NCBI RefSeq assembly: GCF_003046795.1
Contig: NZ_PZKN01000002.1
Span: forward strand, 62,001 to 126,000
Origin: Desulfonatronum sp. SC1
GTDB lineage: Bacteria; Desulfobacterota; Desulfovibrionia; Desulfovibrionales; Desulfonatronaceae
DNA: 64,000 nt
Direction of reading: 5' to 3'
Shown here: in pieces, positions 50,365-59,322 of the stretch
How positions within the stretch are numbered: position 1 is the first letter of the stretch
How the letters are laid out: every line of letters begins with the position of its first letter
Notes under the pieces: model-generated
Seen by the model: only the letters and a program-made list of their open reading frames with translations
Database searches by the model: none
Told to the model about the DNA's origin: nothing
Program-made: the position numbers and the translations under genes

Positions 50365-51231
50365 ATGTATCGGCTTTGGATGGCCTTGATCATTGGGACG
50401 GGATTTCTCGGCGGATGCGCTTCCCCGTCGATGCAACAAGGCCGCATCGGCAATCTGGAGTATGCCCTGGTGGAAGTCCGCGACCGCCAGGACCGGCTGG
50501 CGGATGAATTCCGGGAACGTCTGGACTCCATGGAAGTGTCGCTGCTGCAACAGGAGCGTTTTCTTCAGGATGTCCTGGCCGCGCAAGACCCGACCAGGTT
50601 GGTCGTCGAGGATATCCCCCGGCGGCCTCCGCCGGCGTCCGTTTCTGGTCCTGGTCCCGCGCCCGTTTCGGTGGCCCGGTCCCCGGAGGCCGCGCCTTTT
50701 GAGGCGGATCAGGCAGAGGCTGTTCCGACGTCTCGGACACCTTCCGAACCCGCATCCGTTCCCGCTCCTCGCCAGACTCCGGACCCCGAGGTTCGGCCCT
50801 CCCCGGCGCCCAAGCCGCCCGATTCAGTTGATTCACGGGATCAAAACCAGGCCAAGGAACTGTACGGTCAGGCCCTGGCAAAATATTATCGAGGCGATTA
50901 CGCCCAGGCCCGCGCGGATTTTTTCGCCTTTCAAGAACGCTTTCCGAATCACCCCCTGATGCCCAACGCTTTGTATTGGCAAGCCGAGACCCACTACGCC
51001 CAAAAGCAGTTCGCGCAGTCCATCCTGGTCTTCAAAGAGCTGAGTCGACGGTTTCCCAAAAGCGCCAAGGCCCCCGACGCCCTGCTCAAGGCCGGGTTCG
51101 CCTACGAACAATTGGGGGACTATCCCAACGCCCGCTTTCATCTCCGGATCGTCATCGACGACTACCCCGACACTCCGGCCTCCCGGCTGGCCCAGGAACG
51201 CCTTTCGCGACTGCCGGCCAATGTTTCCTGA
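50365..51231 (+). CDS. CpoB/YbgF-like TPR lipoprotein of the Tol-Pal type
   Basis: Lipoprotein of 288 residues with lipobox FLGGC. A coiled-coil segment (about 26-75) is followed by a Pro/Ala/Glu-rich linker (about 88-155) and three TPR-type repeats (about 163-280: LYGQALAKYYRGDYAQARAD, NALYWQAETHYAQKQFAQSI, ALLKAGFAYEQLGDYPNARF). This is the plan of CpoB/YbgF, which coordinates peptidoglycan synthesis and Tol-Pal function at the septum. E. coli CpoB is not a lipoprotein, but lipidated forms occur in delta-proteobacteria. No tol or pal genes are nearby. Confidence 0.85.
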   Translation: MYRLWMALIIGTGFLGGCASPSMQQGRIGNLEYALVEVRDRQDRLADEFRERLDSMEVSLLQQERFLQDVLAAQDPTRLVVEDIPRRPPPASVSGPGPAPVSVARSPEAAPFEADQAEAVPTSRTPSEPASVPAPRQTPDPEVRPSPAPKPPDSVDSRDQNQAKELYGQALAKYYRGDYAQARADFFAFQERFPNHPLMPNALYWQAETHYAQKQFAQSILVFKELSRRFPKSAKAPDALLKAGFAYEQLGDYPNARFHLRIVIDDYPDTPASRLAQERLSRLPANVS

Positions 51232-51252
51232 GCCTGTCTGTTGCCCTCGGAT

Positions 51253-52521
51253 ATGCATCCAACAAATATGCAACCGGAACGACGCGACGAGTACCTGGCC
51301 AGCCTGGCGCTGCGCAACAGTGGCGGCCTGGGGCCGCGGACCTGGAAGCGTCTGCTGGAGCACTTCGGGCGGGCCGTCGTGGCCGTGGAGCATGCCGGAC
51401 AATGGCATGACCTGGGGTTGGCGCGGAAAAACCAGGTCCGGGAGTTTCTGATCGGTTCTTGGCGAACGGCCACGGACCAGGAGGCCCGTGCCGCCCAAGA
51501 CAAGGGCATGGAAGTCCTGCTCTGGTCGGACCCTGACTATCCGACAATTTTACGCCGCATCCCCAACCCGCCGGCATTGCTCTACCTGACCGGAGATCGC
51601 GGCCTGCTCGGCTCCCCGGCCCTGGCCTTGGTCGGCTCCCGGAAGTGCTCCCGCTACGGCATGGAGGCCGTGCGGTCCATCAGCCGGGAAGTGTCTCGAG
51701 CCGGGATCTGCGTGGTTTCCGGATTCGCCGCGGGCATCGACCGCCAAGCCCATGTTTCGGCCTTGGAGGAGATCGGCTCCAGCATCGCCGTTCTGGGCAC
51801 GGGCTTGGATCTGCTGTATCCCGCCGCGAACAAGGATCTCTGGCTGCGTCTGCTTCGCCAGGGACTGATCGTGACGGAGTTCGCGCCGGGCACTCGGCCG
51901 GACGCGGTCAATTTTCCGCATCGCAACCGGATCATCAGCGGCTTGTCCCTTGGGGTCCTGGTGGTCGAAGCCGCCGTGCGCAGCGGCAGCCTGATCACGG
52001 CCTCCATTGCCCTGGAGCAAGGACGCGAAGTCTTCGCCCTGCCCGGTCCGGTGAACATGGAAAGCTACGACGGCTGCCACCACTTGATACGTCAAGGCGC
52101 GACCCTGGTCCGGACCGTGGAGGACATTCTCACGGAACTGCGGCCCCAACTCGTCGACGCCAGAGCCCCGGTCACCCCGCATTCCGTTTCGAACCCTCCA
52201 ACATTCGATCCTCATGTCATCGTCATGAAATCCACGGACTCGTCGAAAGACATGCCTGGCGATTCCCCCATGGGACCGATTTCGACCGTCCCGCCCGACA
52301 GCCGCGACATCTCGATTGATGAAAGAACATTTCAGACGCTGAATCCTGATGAACAGCGTTTGGTCAACTTTCTTGAACACCGGGACAAGGTGCATATCGA
52401 CGATATCTGCAACGGACTGGACGGAGAGCCTTCGCGGGTCAGCACGCTCTTGCTGCTTCTGGAAATGCGTTCCCTTGTCATGCGCTATCCGGGGATGTAC
52501 TATTCGCTGTGCGGACGATAA
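51253..52521 (+). CDS. dprA: DNA-processing protein DprA (Smf)
   Basis: Single-stranded-DNA-binding protein that loads RecA during natural transformation, 422 residues. The Rossmann-like core is complete: LVGSRKCSRYGMEAVRSISR, VVSGFAAGIDRQAH, VLGTGLDLLYPAANK, NFPHRNRIISGLS and EAAVRSGSLITASIALEQGR. A C-terminal winged-helix DprA domain is at about 360-420. The start is uncertain: ATG 51253 is given, with TTG 51241 and ATG 51268 possible and no strong ribosome binding site for any of them. Confidence 0.95.
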   Translation: MHPTNMQPERRDEYLASLALRNSGGLGPRTWKRLLEHFGRAVVAVEHAGQWHDLGLARKNQVREFLIGSWRTATDQEARAAQDKGMEVLLWSDPDYPTILRRIPNPPALLYLTGDRGLLGSPALALVGSRKCSRYGMEAVRSISREVSRAGICVVSGFAAGIDRQAHVSALEEIGSSIAVLGTGLDLLYPAANKDLWLRLLRQGLIVTEFAPGTRPDAVNFPHRNRIISGLSLGVLVVEAAVRSGSLITASIALEQGREVFALPGPVNMESYDGCHHLIRQGATLVRTVEDILTELRPQLVDARAPVTPHSVSNPPTFDPHVIVMKSTDSSKDMPGDSPMGPISTVPPDSRDISIDERTFQTLNPDEQRLVNFLEHRDKVHIDDICNGLDGEPSRVSTLLLLLEMRSLVMRYPGMYYSLCGR

Positions 52522-52594
52522 ACGTTTCTTTTTCGGTCGGCATTGTTCACCGATATTGGTCTCGACACCCAGACGACAAGGCGCGACTTTACCT

Positions 52595-52975
52595 ATGCAA
52601 AAAATTCCATTGAATCTGGCCAAACCTGGCATGAAGCTGGCCAAACCCATCCTCCGGGAAAACGGACTGGTATTGGTGGCCGAAAATACCGAACTTTCCG
52701 ATTCTCTTTTGGAACGGCTGGAACGCATGGACGTGACCATGATTACAGTCCAGGGCAACCCGGTGGACCTGGGAGAAGGGGGGGAGAATCCGTACGCCAT
52801 TCGGGTTGAGCGGCTGGAACATTTGTTTCGCAAGCACGACGACGATCCCTGGATGGTCAAGCTTCGTATCCATTTGAAGGATTATTTTCTGCTCAAGGCC
52901 GCCAGCGCCGCGGCGGTCGCCGCACCGGAACAGGCTGAATCGGCTGGGCAGACAGAACAGGGAGGCGCGGCATGA
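52595..52975 (+). CDS. Small protein coupled to the HDOD gene
   Basis: Soluble protein of 126 residues. The first half (MQKIPLNLAKPGMKLAKPIL, then LVAENTELSDSLLERLERMD) resembles the short domain often found at the N-terminus of HD-GYP proteins (DUF3391-like), here as a stand-alone protein. The end is Ala/Gln/Glu-rich. ATG 52595 is the first in-frame methionine after dprA. The stop overlaps the HDOD start (ATGA). It probably acts with the HDOD protein. Confidence 0.75.
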   Translation: MQKIPLNLAKPGMKLAKPILRENGLVLVAENTELSDSLLERLERMDVTMITVQGNPVDLGEGGENPYAIRVERLEHLFRKHDDDPWMVKLRIHLKDYFLLKAASAAAVAAPEQAESAGQTEQGGAA

Positions 52976-53814
52976 GCGAGGATCTGCGCACCGAACGTAA
53001 GGGGCAATTGCTGGCAGTCAAGGATCTGCCCACGCTGCCCGTGGTGTTGGAAGAAGTTTCCAAACTTTTGGAGGATCCCAACTCCTCGACGCAACAGATC
53101 GCCAAACTGATCTCCCGGGACCAAGTACTGTCGGCCAAGGTTCTGAAGATGGTCAATTCCCCCATCTACGGGTTCCCCGGACGAATCAGCACCATTCAGC
53201 ACGCCCTGGTCCTGCTGGGGTTCAACGTCATCAAGGGGCTGATCATCAGCACCTCCGTGTTTGAGTTGATGACCACTTCCATGGTCGGTCTGTGGGAACA
53301 CAGCGTGGGGTGCGCCATGGCCTGCAACGCCATTGCCCGGGAGGCCGGGTTCAAGGATCCCGAGGAATATGCCGTTGCCGGTCTGCTGCACGATCTGGGG
53401 AAGGTCATCGTGGCTCTGCAAATGCCGACGGCCAAGGAAGAGATTGACGCCGTGGTCCGCCAGGAAGACGTGCTTTATCTGGACGCGGAAAAGAAGGTGC
53501 TCGGCTTCGGCCATGACCGGATCAACGCCTGGGTCGCGGATCATTGGAACCTGCCCGTGAACCTGAAGATTGGCATTTCCGGCCATCATCGTCCCGTTAC
53601 CGCGCAGCATTATCCCAAAATGGCCTGCGTGGTGCATGTGGGCGACGTTCTGATCCGGACTCTGGAAATAGGCTCCGGCGGCGACGACTTGGTGCCCCGC
53701 CTCGATCCCGAGGCACTGGCCTTGCTGCAGCTGGACATGAGCCAATTGGACAAGGTTCTGGACGTCATGCTCGCGGAGATCGAAGGCGACGGGCTGTCCA
53801 TGGGGCTGGGATAA
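52972..53814 (+). CDS. HDOD domain signalling protein
   Basis: Cytosolic protein of 280 residues with one HDOD domain at about 15-215: LPTLPVVLEEVSKLLEDPNS, ISRDQVLSAKVLKMVNSPIYG, ALVLLGFNVIKGLI, the HD-like LHDLGKVIVALQMP and FGHDRINAWVADHWNLP. HDOD proteins regulate signalling, motility or stress responses. It has GGAGG 8 bp upstream, inside the previous gene, and is followed after 2 bp by a GGDEF gene. Confidence 0.9.
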   Translation: MSEDLRTERKGQLLAVKDLPTLPVVLEEVSKLLEDPNSSTQQIAKLISRDQVLSAKVLKMVNSPIYGFPGRISTIQHALVLLGFNVIKGLIISTSVFELMTTSMVGLWEHSVGCAMACNAIAREAGFKDPEEYAVAGLLHDLGKVIVALQMPTAKEEIDAVVRQEDVLYLDAEKKVLGFGHDRINAWVADHWNLPVNLKIGISGHHRPVTAQHYPKMACVVHVGDVLIRTLEIGSGGDDLVPRLDPEALALLQLDMSQLDKVLDVMLAEIEGDGLSMGLG

Positions 53815-53816
53815 CC

Positions 53817-54758
53817 GTGCTGTTCGGGCGCAAGCTGCGTTTTTTCCTGGTTTGCGCGGACCGGGACCGGGTGGCGTTTTTCCAAAGTCTCTGGCCGCCG
53901 GACCAGGTGGAGTGGACGGTGTTCCAACGCGGCCCCATGGCCCTGGAGCAAGTCTTCAACGCCCCGCCGGATCTGCTCCTGGTGGACGACGACCTGCCCC
54001 AGCTTTCCGGGCCGACCCTGGTGAACATGGTCAAAAGTGAGAACGTCTATCGTCAGTTGCCCGTGGTTCTTTGCCTGACCGAGGAAAAACCGCTGGAAAA
54101 CATGGATTTTCATGCGGTGGAGATGGATGACTTTCTCGTCTATCCCATTTCGCCCTTGGAAGCCCGGTCCCGGCTCAGCCTGACCCTGCATCGCGCTTCC
54201 CGTGAGTTGGATGCCAATCCACTGACCAAGCTGCCCGGCAATACTTCCATCATTCAGCGCATCCAGGATTTGATCGACCGCAAGGAGCCTTTCGCCCTGG
54301 CTTACGTGGACCTGGATCATTTCAAGTCCTTTAACGACAAATACGGTTTTTCCCGAGGCGACGAAGTCCTGATGATGGCCGCACGGGTCATCGTGAACAC
54401 CATCCGCTCCTTTGCGGGAAAACTCACTTTTGTAGGGCACGTGGGCGGAGACGATTTCGTCTTCATTCTGCCCCCGGACACGGTGGAGTCCGCCTGTCAA
54501 CGGATTGTGGAGAGCTTCGACGGCATCGTCCCCCATTTTTACGATCAGGACGACCAGGAGCGCGGCTTCATCCTTTCCACGGACCGCAAGGGCAACATGC
54601 AGCGGTTTTCCATGATGTCCGTGTCCATCGCCGTGATTTTCAACACCGACGGTCGGCTCAAACACTTCGGGGAGGCCTCTCAGATCGCCATGAACCTGAA
54701 AAAGAAGGCCAAATCCATCCCTGGCAGTTCCTATGTCCTGGACCGCCGACAAGAATGA
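53817..54758 (+). CDS. Receiver-like/GGDEF diguanylate cyclase
   Basis: Protein of 313 residues starting at GTG 53817. The N-terminal 120 residues look like a degenerate receiver domain (LLLVDDDLPQLSGPTLVNMV). A GGDEF domain follows at about 130-300: DANPLTKLPGN, FALAYVDLDHFKSFNDKYGF, and the active-site motif GGDDF. An inhibitory RxxD site is not evident. Predicted to make cyclic di-GMP. The open frame upstream overlaps the HDOD gene and is rejected. The 3' end overlaps the Xer gene by 26 bp. Confidence 0.87.
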   Translation: MLFGRKLRFFLVCADRDRVAFFQSLWPPDQVEWTVFQRGPMALEQVFNAPPDLLLVDDDLPQLSGPTLVNMVKSENVYRQLPVVLCLTEEKPLENMDFHAVEMDDFLVYPISPLEARSRLSLTLHRASRELDANPLTKLPGNTSIIQRIQDLIDRKEPFALAYVDLDHFKSFNDKYGFSRGDEVLMMAARVIVNTIRSFAGKLTFVGHVGGDDFVFILPPDTVESACQRIVESFDGIVPHFYDQDDQERGFILSTDRKGNMQRFSMMSVSIAVIFNTDGRLKHFGEASQIAMNLKKKAKSIPGSSYVLDRRQE

Positions 54759-55704
54759 TCTGTCCTCCTTTGGACGGATGTTCATGGCGCATCTGGGCGT
54801 GGAAAAGGGCTACGCCGAAGCCACTTTGGACGCGTACGGAGTGGACCTGCTCCAGTTCGAGCATTTCGTCCGGGAAAAGGGCCTTGCCCCCGAGTCCCCG
54901 GAGAGCGTTACCCGGGACACGGTGCGCGGCTATCTGGCCGATCTGCACCGCCAAGGCATCAAACGCAGTTCCGTGGCCCGCAAGCTTGCTGCTCTGCGCT
55001 CCTACTTCCGCTTCCTGATCCGCCAGGACATTCTTCGCGTCACCCCCTGCGCCGCCATCACCAACCCTCGACAGGACGTCCGTCACCCGACGACCTTGAA
55101 CGTGGATCAGGCTCTGCGGCTGGTGGAGGCCGCCCATGAGCCGGATCCCCGCTCGTTGCGGGATATGGCTCTGCTGGAACTGCTGTATGGATCGGGGTTG
55201 CGGATCAGCGAGGCCTTGGGCCTGGACCTCTACGACGTGGACATGAATCAAGGCATGGTTCGCGTTCTGGGAAAAGGGGGGAAGGAGCGCTTGGCGCCTA
55301 TGACCGAGCCCGGAGTGGAGCGGATGCGCGCCTACCTGGAACACCGGGGAGCGTTTTGCGCCAAGCCTGAGGAACGGGCGGTTTTTCTTGGATTGCGCGG
55401 CGGACGGTTGAATCGGCGCGAGGCCGCCAAGATCGTGGACAAGATCGCGGCCCTGGCCGGGTTGGAGCGCCGGATCAGCCCCCACGTCCTGCGCCACAGT
55501 TTCGCCTCTCATCTGCTGGAATCCGGAGCGGATTTGCGCAGCGTCCAGGAACTTCTGGGTCATGCTAGGCTCAGCACCACCCAGCGCTACACCCACCTGG
55601 ATCTGGCCCGGATCGTCCAGGTCTACGATCAAACCCATCCCTTGGCCGGAAACGCCGGGGGAGGGAAGAACTCAGAAGTCGGAAGTCAGGAACCGGAGGG
55701 CTGA
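54733..55704 (+). CDS. xerC: Tyrosine recombinase XerC/XerD
   Basis: Tyrosine recombinase of 323 residues that resolves chromosome dimers. The N-terminal SAM-like domain (FGRMFMAHLGVEKGYAEATL) is followed by the catalytic domain with Arg in LLYGSGLRISEALGLDLYD, Lys in VLGKGGKERLAP, HVLRHSFASHLLESGADLRS (HxxR), GHARLSTTQRYTHLD (His and Tyr). No integrase-type neighbours or attachment sites are seen, so it is a housekeeping Xer and not a mobile-element integrase. The last 15-20 residues (GGGKNSEVGSQEPEG) look like translated spacer repeat. Confidence 0.93.
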   Translation: MSWTADKNDLSSFGRMFMAHLGVEKGYAEATLDAYGVDLLQFEHFVREKGLAPESPESVTRDTVRGYLADLHRQGIKRSSVARKLAALRSYFRFLIRQDILRVTPCAAITNPRQDVRHPTTLNVDQALRLVEAAHEPDPRSLRDMALLELLYGSGLRISEALGLDLYDVDMNQGMVRVLGKGGKERLAPMTEPGVERMRAYLEHRGAFCAKPEERAVFLGLRGGRLNRREAAKIVDKIAALAGLERRISPHVLRHSFASHLLESGADLRSVQELLGHARLSTTQRYTHLDLARIVQVYDQTHPLAGNAGGGKNSEVGSQEPEG

Positions 55705-55852
55705 GAATGGGGGCGGTGGCTTTATCGTACTCGTCTTCAGCGAGGCGGTGCTCGTGCTCGTAATCGAGATCAAGCTGGAAAGCGTGGGAAGGCAGTCGAT
55801 TTCGAGCACGACAAGATTCTGGAGAAAAAAAGCGAAGAAAGGCTCCGGGAAT
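55705..55852. repeat. Repeat-like spacer between convergent xerC and cheA
   Basis: The spacer starts with the end of a GAAGTCGGAAGTCAGGAAC-type stretch (from about 55672, inside xerC). It then has GCTCGTGCTCGTAATCGAGATC and GATTTCGAGCACGA, imperfect copies of a CGAGCACGA unit in both orientations. No gene. A weak hairpin followed by T-rich sequence at the cheA end (minus strand, about 55836-55862) might terminate the chemotaxis operon. Confidence 0.45.
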
Positions 55853-58819
55853 CTACCTCCCCGAGCGGGAAGTGGCCAGAGCATAGACTTCGTGAGGATC
55901 GAGAATCAGGACCACGCTGCCGTCGCCCATGATCGTGGCCCCGGAAATACCGTCGATGTCTCCCAGGTAGGTGCCCAGCGGTTTGATGACCACCTCCTGG
56001 CGTTCCAGCAAGCGATCCACCACCAAGCCCAGACGACGGTCGTTGTCCGTGATCACCACCACCGGGAGAATCTCTCGTTGGTGGATATTTTTGGGCAGGC
56101 CGAGTAGGTCGGTCAACTCGATGATGCCCAACACCTCGTCCCGCAGGGTGACCGCCTTGCGGCCACTGACGTCGGTGAGTGACTCGGCCTCGATCTTCGT
56201 TGTCTCGGATACCGCGTCCAGAGGGATGGCGTACGTGGCCCCGGCCACGGTGACCATCAGGGCGTCGATAATGGCCAGGGTCAGGGGCAGGACCAAGGTC
56301 ATCTTCGACCCCTTGCCCAGTTCGGAGGTCACGTTGACCGTGCCCTTGAGGTTCTTGATATTGGTCCGGACCACGTCCATGCCCACGCCTCGACCGGAAA
56401 TGTCCGTAATCTTCTCGGCCGATGAGAACCCCGGGGCAAAGATCAGCTCGACCGCCTCTCGGTCGTCGAGTCTGGCGGCTTCCTCCTCGGACATCAGTCC
56501 TTTTTTTACCGCCACCTTGCGCATTTTTTCCGGATCAATGCCCCGACCATCGTCTTCCACCTCGATGGCCACGGAATTCCCCTTGTGGTAGGCGCGTAAC
56601 CAAATCCGTCCGGTGGGGGGCTTGCCCGCGTCAACGCGTTCTTCACGGCCTTCCAGGCCGTGGTCCATGGAGTTGCGGATCAAGTGGACCAGGGGGTCGC
56701 CGATGACTTCCACGATACTTTTGTCCAGTTCGGTTTCCTCACCTTCGGTGATCAGTTCCACTTCCTTGCCGTTTTTGCGGCTCAAGTCCCGAACAAGCCG
56801 GGGAAACCTGGAGAACACCGCGCTCACCGCGACCATGCGCACCTGCATGATGGTGTCCTGAAGGTCGTCGGAAATCCTGGCCATGGCGTAGGTGGATTCG
56901 GTCAACTGCTGGGCGACCTGTTCCACCTGATCCGGGTTTTCCTCCAGCGATTTGGAAAGCATGGCGAAACGGTTGCGGTTGATGATCAACTCGCCGATCA
57001 GGTTCATCAAATGATCCAGCCGTTCATGGTCAACGCGGATGGTGGTGGACGTTTTGGTCTTGGGCGCGGCGGGATCTTGACCAGAAGCGGACTTAGGGGG
57101 GGGCGACGCGGGATGCGGACGTTGGCCGGGGGCTTCAGAGGAAGAGGGGAGAGGCGGATTGTCGCTGGCGGCCTGCCCCTTATCCGAGTTTGAGGCAGGC
57201 GGGACCGCGGCTACTACGGGTTCCGGCGAAGGCGCATCCTTGGGAAAGGTGTCCGTGACGGATTCTTCCTGAACTGGTTGGGATTGAGATACTTGAGATG
57301 CGACTGGCTCTTGTTCTTCGCCGGGTTGCGCGTCAAGTTGAGGTTTTGGGGAAATGGCGTCGCTAGGCGCGTGCTTGTTCAGCACCGCTTCGACCATGTC
57401 CGCGATGATCTCTTTTTCCTGATTGAGCAAATCCAGAAACAACTCAAACCCCATGTCCGCGTTACGGGCCTGGTCCACGAGCTTGGCCGTGCGCTCGGCG
57501 TACACGTTCAGATCGTCGAAGCCCATGTAATTGGATGAGTTTTGGAGAGTCAGCAAGGAGCGATACAAGCCGTCGATGGAGTCTTTATGGGCGGGATTCT
57601 CGGTCAAAAGGTTCAAGGCCAAGCCCATGTTTTCCACTTGCTGGCGGGAGGTTTCACGAAAAATAACGAAATCTTCCGGATCTATTCCGTTTGGTGTCGG
57701 GGGGGGAGGAGGGACGATGTTGGTGTATGCAGGCGCTTGTGGCGGCGGGTCTTGGTGAAGAGCGGCCGCGTTTTGCACGTCGCTGGTTGCGTCCGATTGC
57801 TCTTCCACGAGCGATTCTCCAGTGCGAGCCTGGTACAGCTTGCTGATCATCGGCTGAACATCCGTCGCGGCGACGGTCATGGATTCGGCGTCTACCTTGG
57901 CCACCAAGCCGTCAATCTGGTCCGTGGCGGCCAGGAGCAGGTCGATCAGGTCTCGCTCCAGAGCTATCTCTCCCTTGCGCACTTGCCCCAGCAGGCTTTC
58001 AGCTTCATGGGCCAGAGAGTTGAGTTCCATAAAACCCAGCAAACCACTGTTGCCCTTGAGGTTGTGCATGTAGCGGAAAATATCGTTGATCAACTCGTTT
58101 TTTCCTTCCGGGGTTCGCTCCAGTTCCAGAAGGGATTGATTCAGGTTGGCGACGATCTCTTGGGCCTCTTCCAGGAAGTCCGCCAGATGTTCCGCACTGA
58201 CGGCGTTCAAGGGGTAGCTGTCCGAAGATGCCCCAAGCGTGGGCGAAGAGCCGTTTCCCGTGTCCGCAGAAGCCTGGGAAGGAGGTGTGCTCTGATCGGG
58301 TGTATGCTCGAATGACTTAGAAGTCGCTTGGGATGAGTCCTTGGAGGGTGGCGGAGACGATGTCGAAAATGCGTTTTCCGGAGCAGCAGCGGCTCCCTGG
58401 GTGATCGGCGCGGAGGTGATGCCGCCGCCCTCTAGAACGTCGTTGATGCGTGTGATGATTTCCCTGGTTTCCACATTTCCTTCTTCACCGCTAATCTCCA
58501 GGTTGTCGATCATCGTGCGCAAGGCGTCGGTGGTCGCCAGGATGATGTCCATGATCTCCGGAGTGACCTGAAATTTTCCCTTGCGCAGCTCGTCCAGGAT
58601 GTTTTCGGCCTTGTGGGCCAAATTGTTGATCTGGGGCAGGCCCAGAAATCCGGAGGCTCCTTTCAAAGAGTGCATCGGCCGGAAAATGGCGTCCAAAAGA
58701 CCCACGTCCCGCGGCTGTTTTTCCAGAAGCAGCAGGTTGGGCTCGATGGTTTCCAGATGTTCTTTGGCTTCGACGATGAAATCAGCAAATATTTCCGGAT
58801 CCGAGAACTCTTGGTTCAT
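55853..58819 (-). CDS. cheA: Chemotaxis histidine kinase CheA with three Hpt-type domains
   Basis: Histidine kinase of 988 residues, longer than the usual 650-700. Hpt domain 1 has H50 in FRPMHSLKGASGFLG. Hpt domain 2 has H252 in FRYMHNLKGNSGLLG. A third Hpt-like domain (about 380-475) reads LYRSLLTLQNSSNYMGF, with Leu423 in place of the phospho-accepting His. Pro-rich linkers separate them. Dimerisation (TIRVDHERLDHLMNLIGELI), HATPase (HLIRNSMDHGLEGREE, DDGRGIDPEKM, GRGVGMDVVRTNI) and CheW-like domains complete the kinase. No P2 domain is obvious. It is the last gene of the minus-strand chemotaxis operon. Confidence 0.95.
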   Translation of the reverse strand: MNQEFSDPEIFADFIVEAKEHLETIEPNLLLLEKQPRDVGLLDAIFRPMHSLKGASGFLGLPQINNLAHKAENILDELRKGKFQVTPEIMDIILATTDALRTMIDNLEISGEEGNVETREIITRINDVLEGGGITSAPITQGAAAAPENAFSTSSPPPSKDSSQATSKSFEHTPDQSTPPSQASADTGNGSSPTLGASSDSYPLNAVSAEHLADFLEEAQEIVANLNQSLLELERTPEGKNELINDIFRYMHNLKGNSGLLGFMELNSLAHEAESLLGQVRKGEIALERDLIDLLLAATDQIDGLVAKVDAESMTVAATDVQPMISKLYQARTGESLVEEQSDATSDVQNAAALHQDPPPQAPAYTNIVPPPPPTPNGIDPEDFVIFRETSRQQVENMGLALNLLTENPAHKDSIDGLYRSLLTLQNSSNYMGFDDLNVYAERTAKLVDQARNADMGFELFLDLLNQEKEIIADMVEAVLNKHAPSDAISPKPQLDAQPGEEQEPVASQVSQSQPVQEESVTDTFPKDAPSPEPVVAAVPPASNSDKGQAASDNPPLPSSSEAPGQRPHPASPPPKSASGQDPAAPKTKTSTTIRVDHERLDHLMNLIGELIINRNRFAMLSKSLEENPDQVEQVAQQLTESTYAMARISDDLQDTIMQVRMVAVSAVFSRFPRLVRDLSRKNGKEVELITEGEETELDKSIVEVIGDPLVHLIRNSMDHGLEGREERVDAGKPPTGRIWLRAYHKGNSVAIEVEDDGRGIDPEKMRKVAVKKGLMSEEEAARLDDREAVELIFAPGFSSAEKITDISGRGVGMDVVRTNIKNLKGTVNVTSELGKGSKMTLVLPLTLAIIDALMVTVAGATYAIPLDAVSETTKIEAESLTDVSGRKAVTLRDEVLGIIELTDLLGLPKNIHQREILPVVVITDNDRRLGLVVDRLLERQEVVIKPLGTYLGDIDGISGATIMGDGSVVLILDPHEVYALATSRSGR

Positions 58820-58946
58820 GCGCGTACCTCTTGGCGGGAGAAGGGGAGAGGTTGGCTAAGTGTTGCGAAAATCTTATCCGCCAGTCCGTTCAAAAAAAAA
58901 AATACCGCGTCGCTGCAATTGGGGAGTTTTTCAATGGACTGTTGGG

Positions 58947-59312
58947 CTATCCCAGAAGCATTTTCACGTTGCGGACCAGTTTTTCGGGCTGGGCCGGTTT
59001 GACCATGTATAGGTTCGCACCCAGGCCGATCCCTTTTTGGATGTCCTTTTCCTGGCCTTCGGTGGACAGGACGATGATCGGGATATCGCGAAAAGCATCC
59101 TGCTCGCGAATATTCTTGATAAAAGTGAAACCGTCCATTCGGGGCATGTTAATGTCGCTGATGATCAGGTCCAATTCTCCGGCTGAATAAAGTTTTTCCA
59201 AACCGTCCATGCCGTCTTCGGCCATGGTCACCCGAAAGCCTTCCCGTTTCATGATGAAGGCGACGAGGTTGCGAACCGTTTTGGAGTCGTCGACGATAAG
59301 AATATGCTTCAC
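58947..59312 (-). CDS. cheY: Chemotaxis response regulator CheY
   Basis: Single receiver domain of 121 residues. All key residues are present: D8 and D9, phospho-acceptor D53 (ISDINMPRMDG), T84 and K105 (MVKPAQP). Predicted target of the CheA encoded 127 bp downstream, and to act at the flagellar motor or as a phosphate sink. It follows cheW after 10 bp. Confidence 0.95.
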   Translation of the reverse strand: MKHILIVDDSKTVRNLVAFIMKREGFRVTMAEDGMDGLEKLYSAGELDLIISDINMPRMDGFTFIKNIREQDAFRDIPIIVLSTEGQEKDIQKGIGLGANLYMVKPAQPEKLVRNVKMLLG

Positions 59313-59322
59313 GAAAAAAACC

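Noticed and set aside
54733-55704. Integrase of a mobile element
   Set aside because: Length and motifs fit housekeeping XerC/D, the neighbours are core genes, and there is no tRNA, attachment repeat or phage gene.
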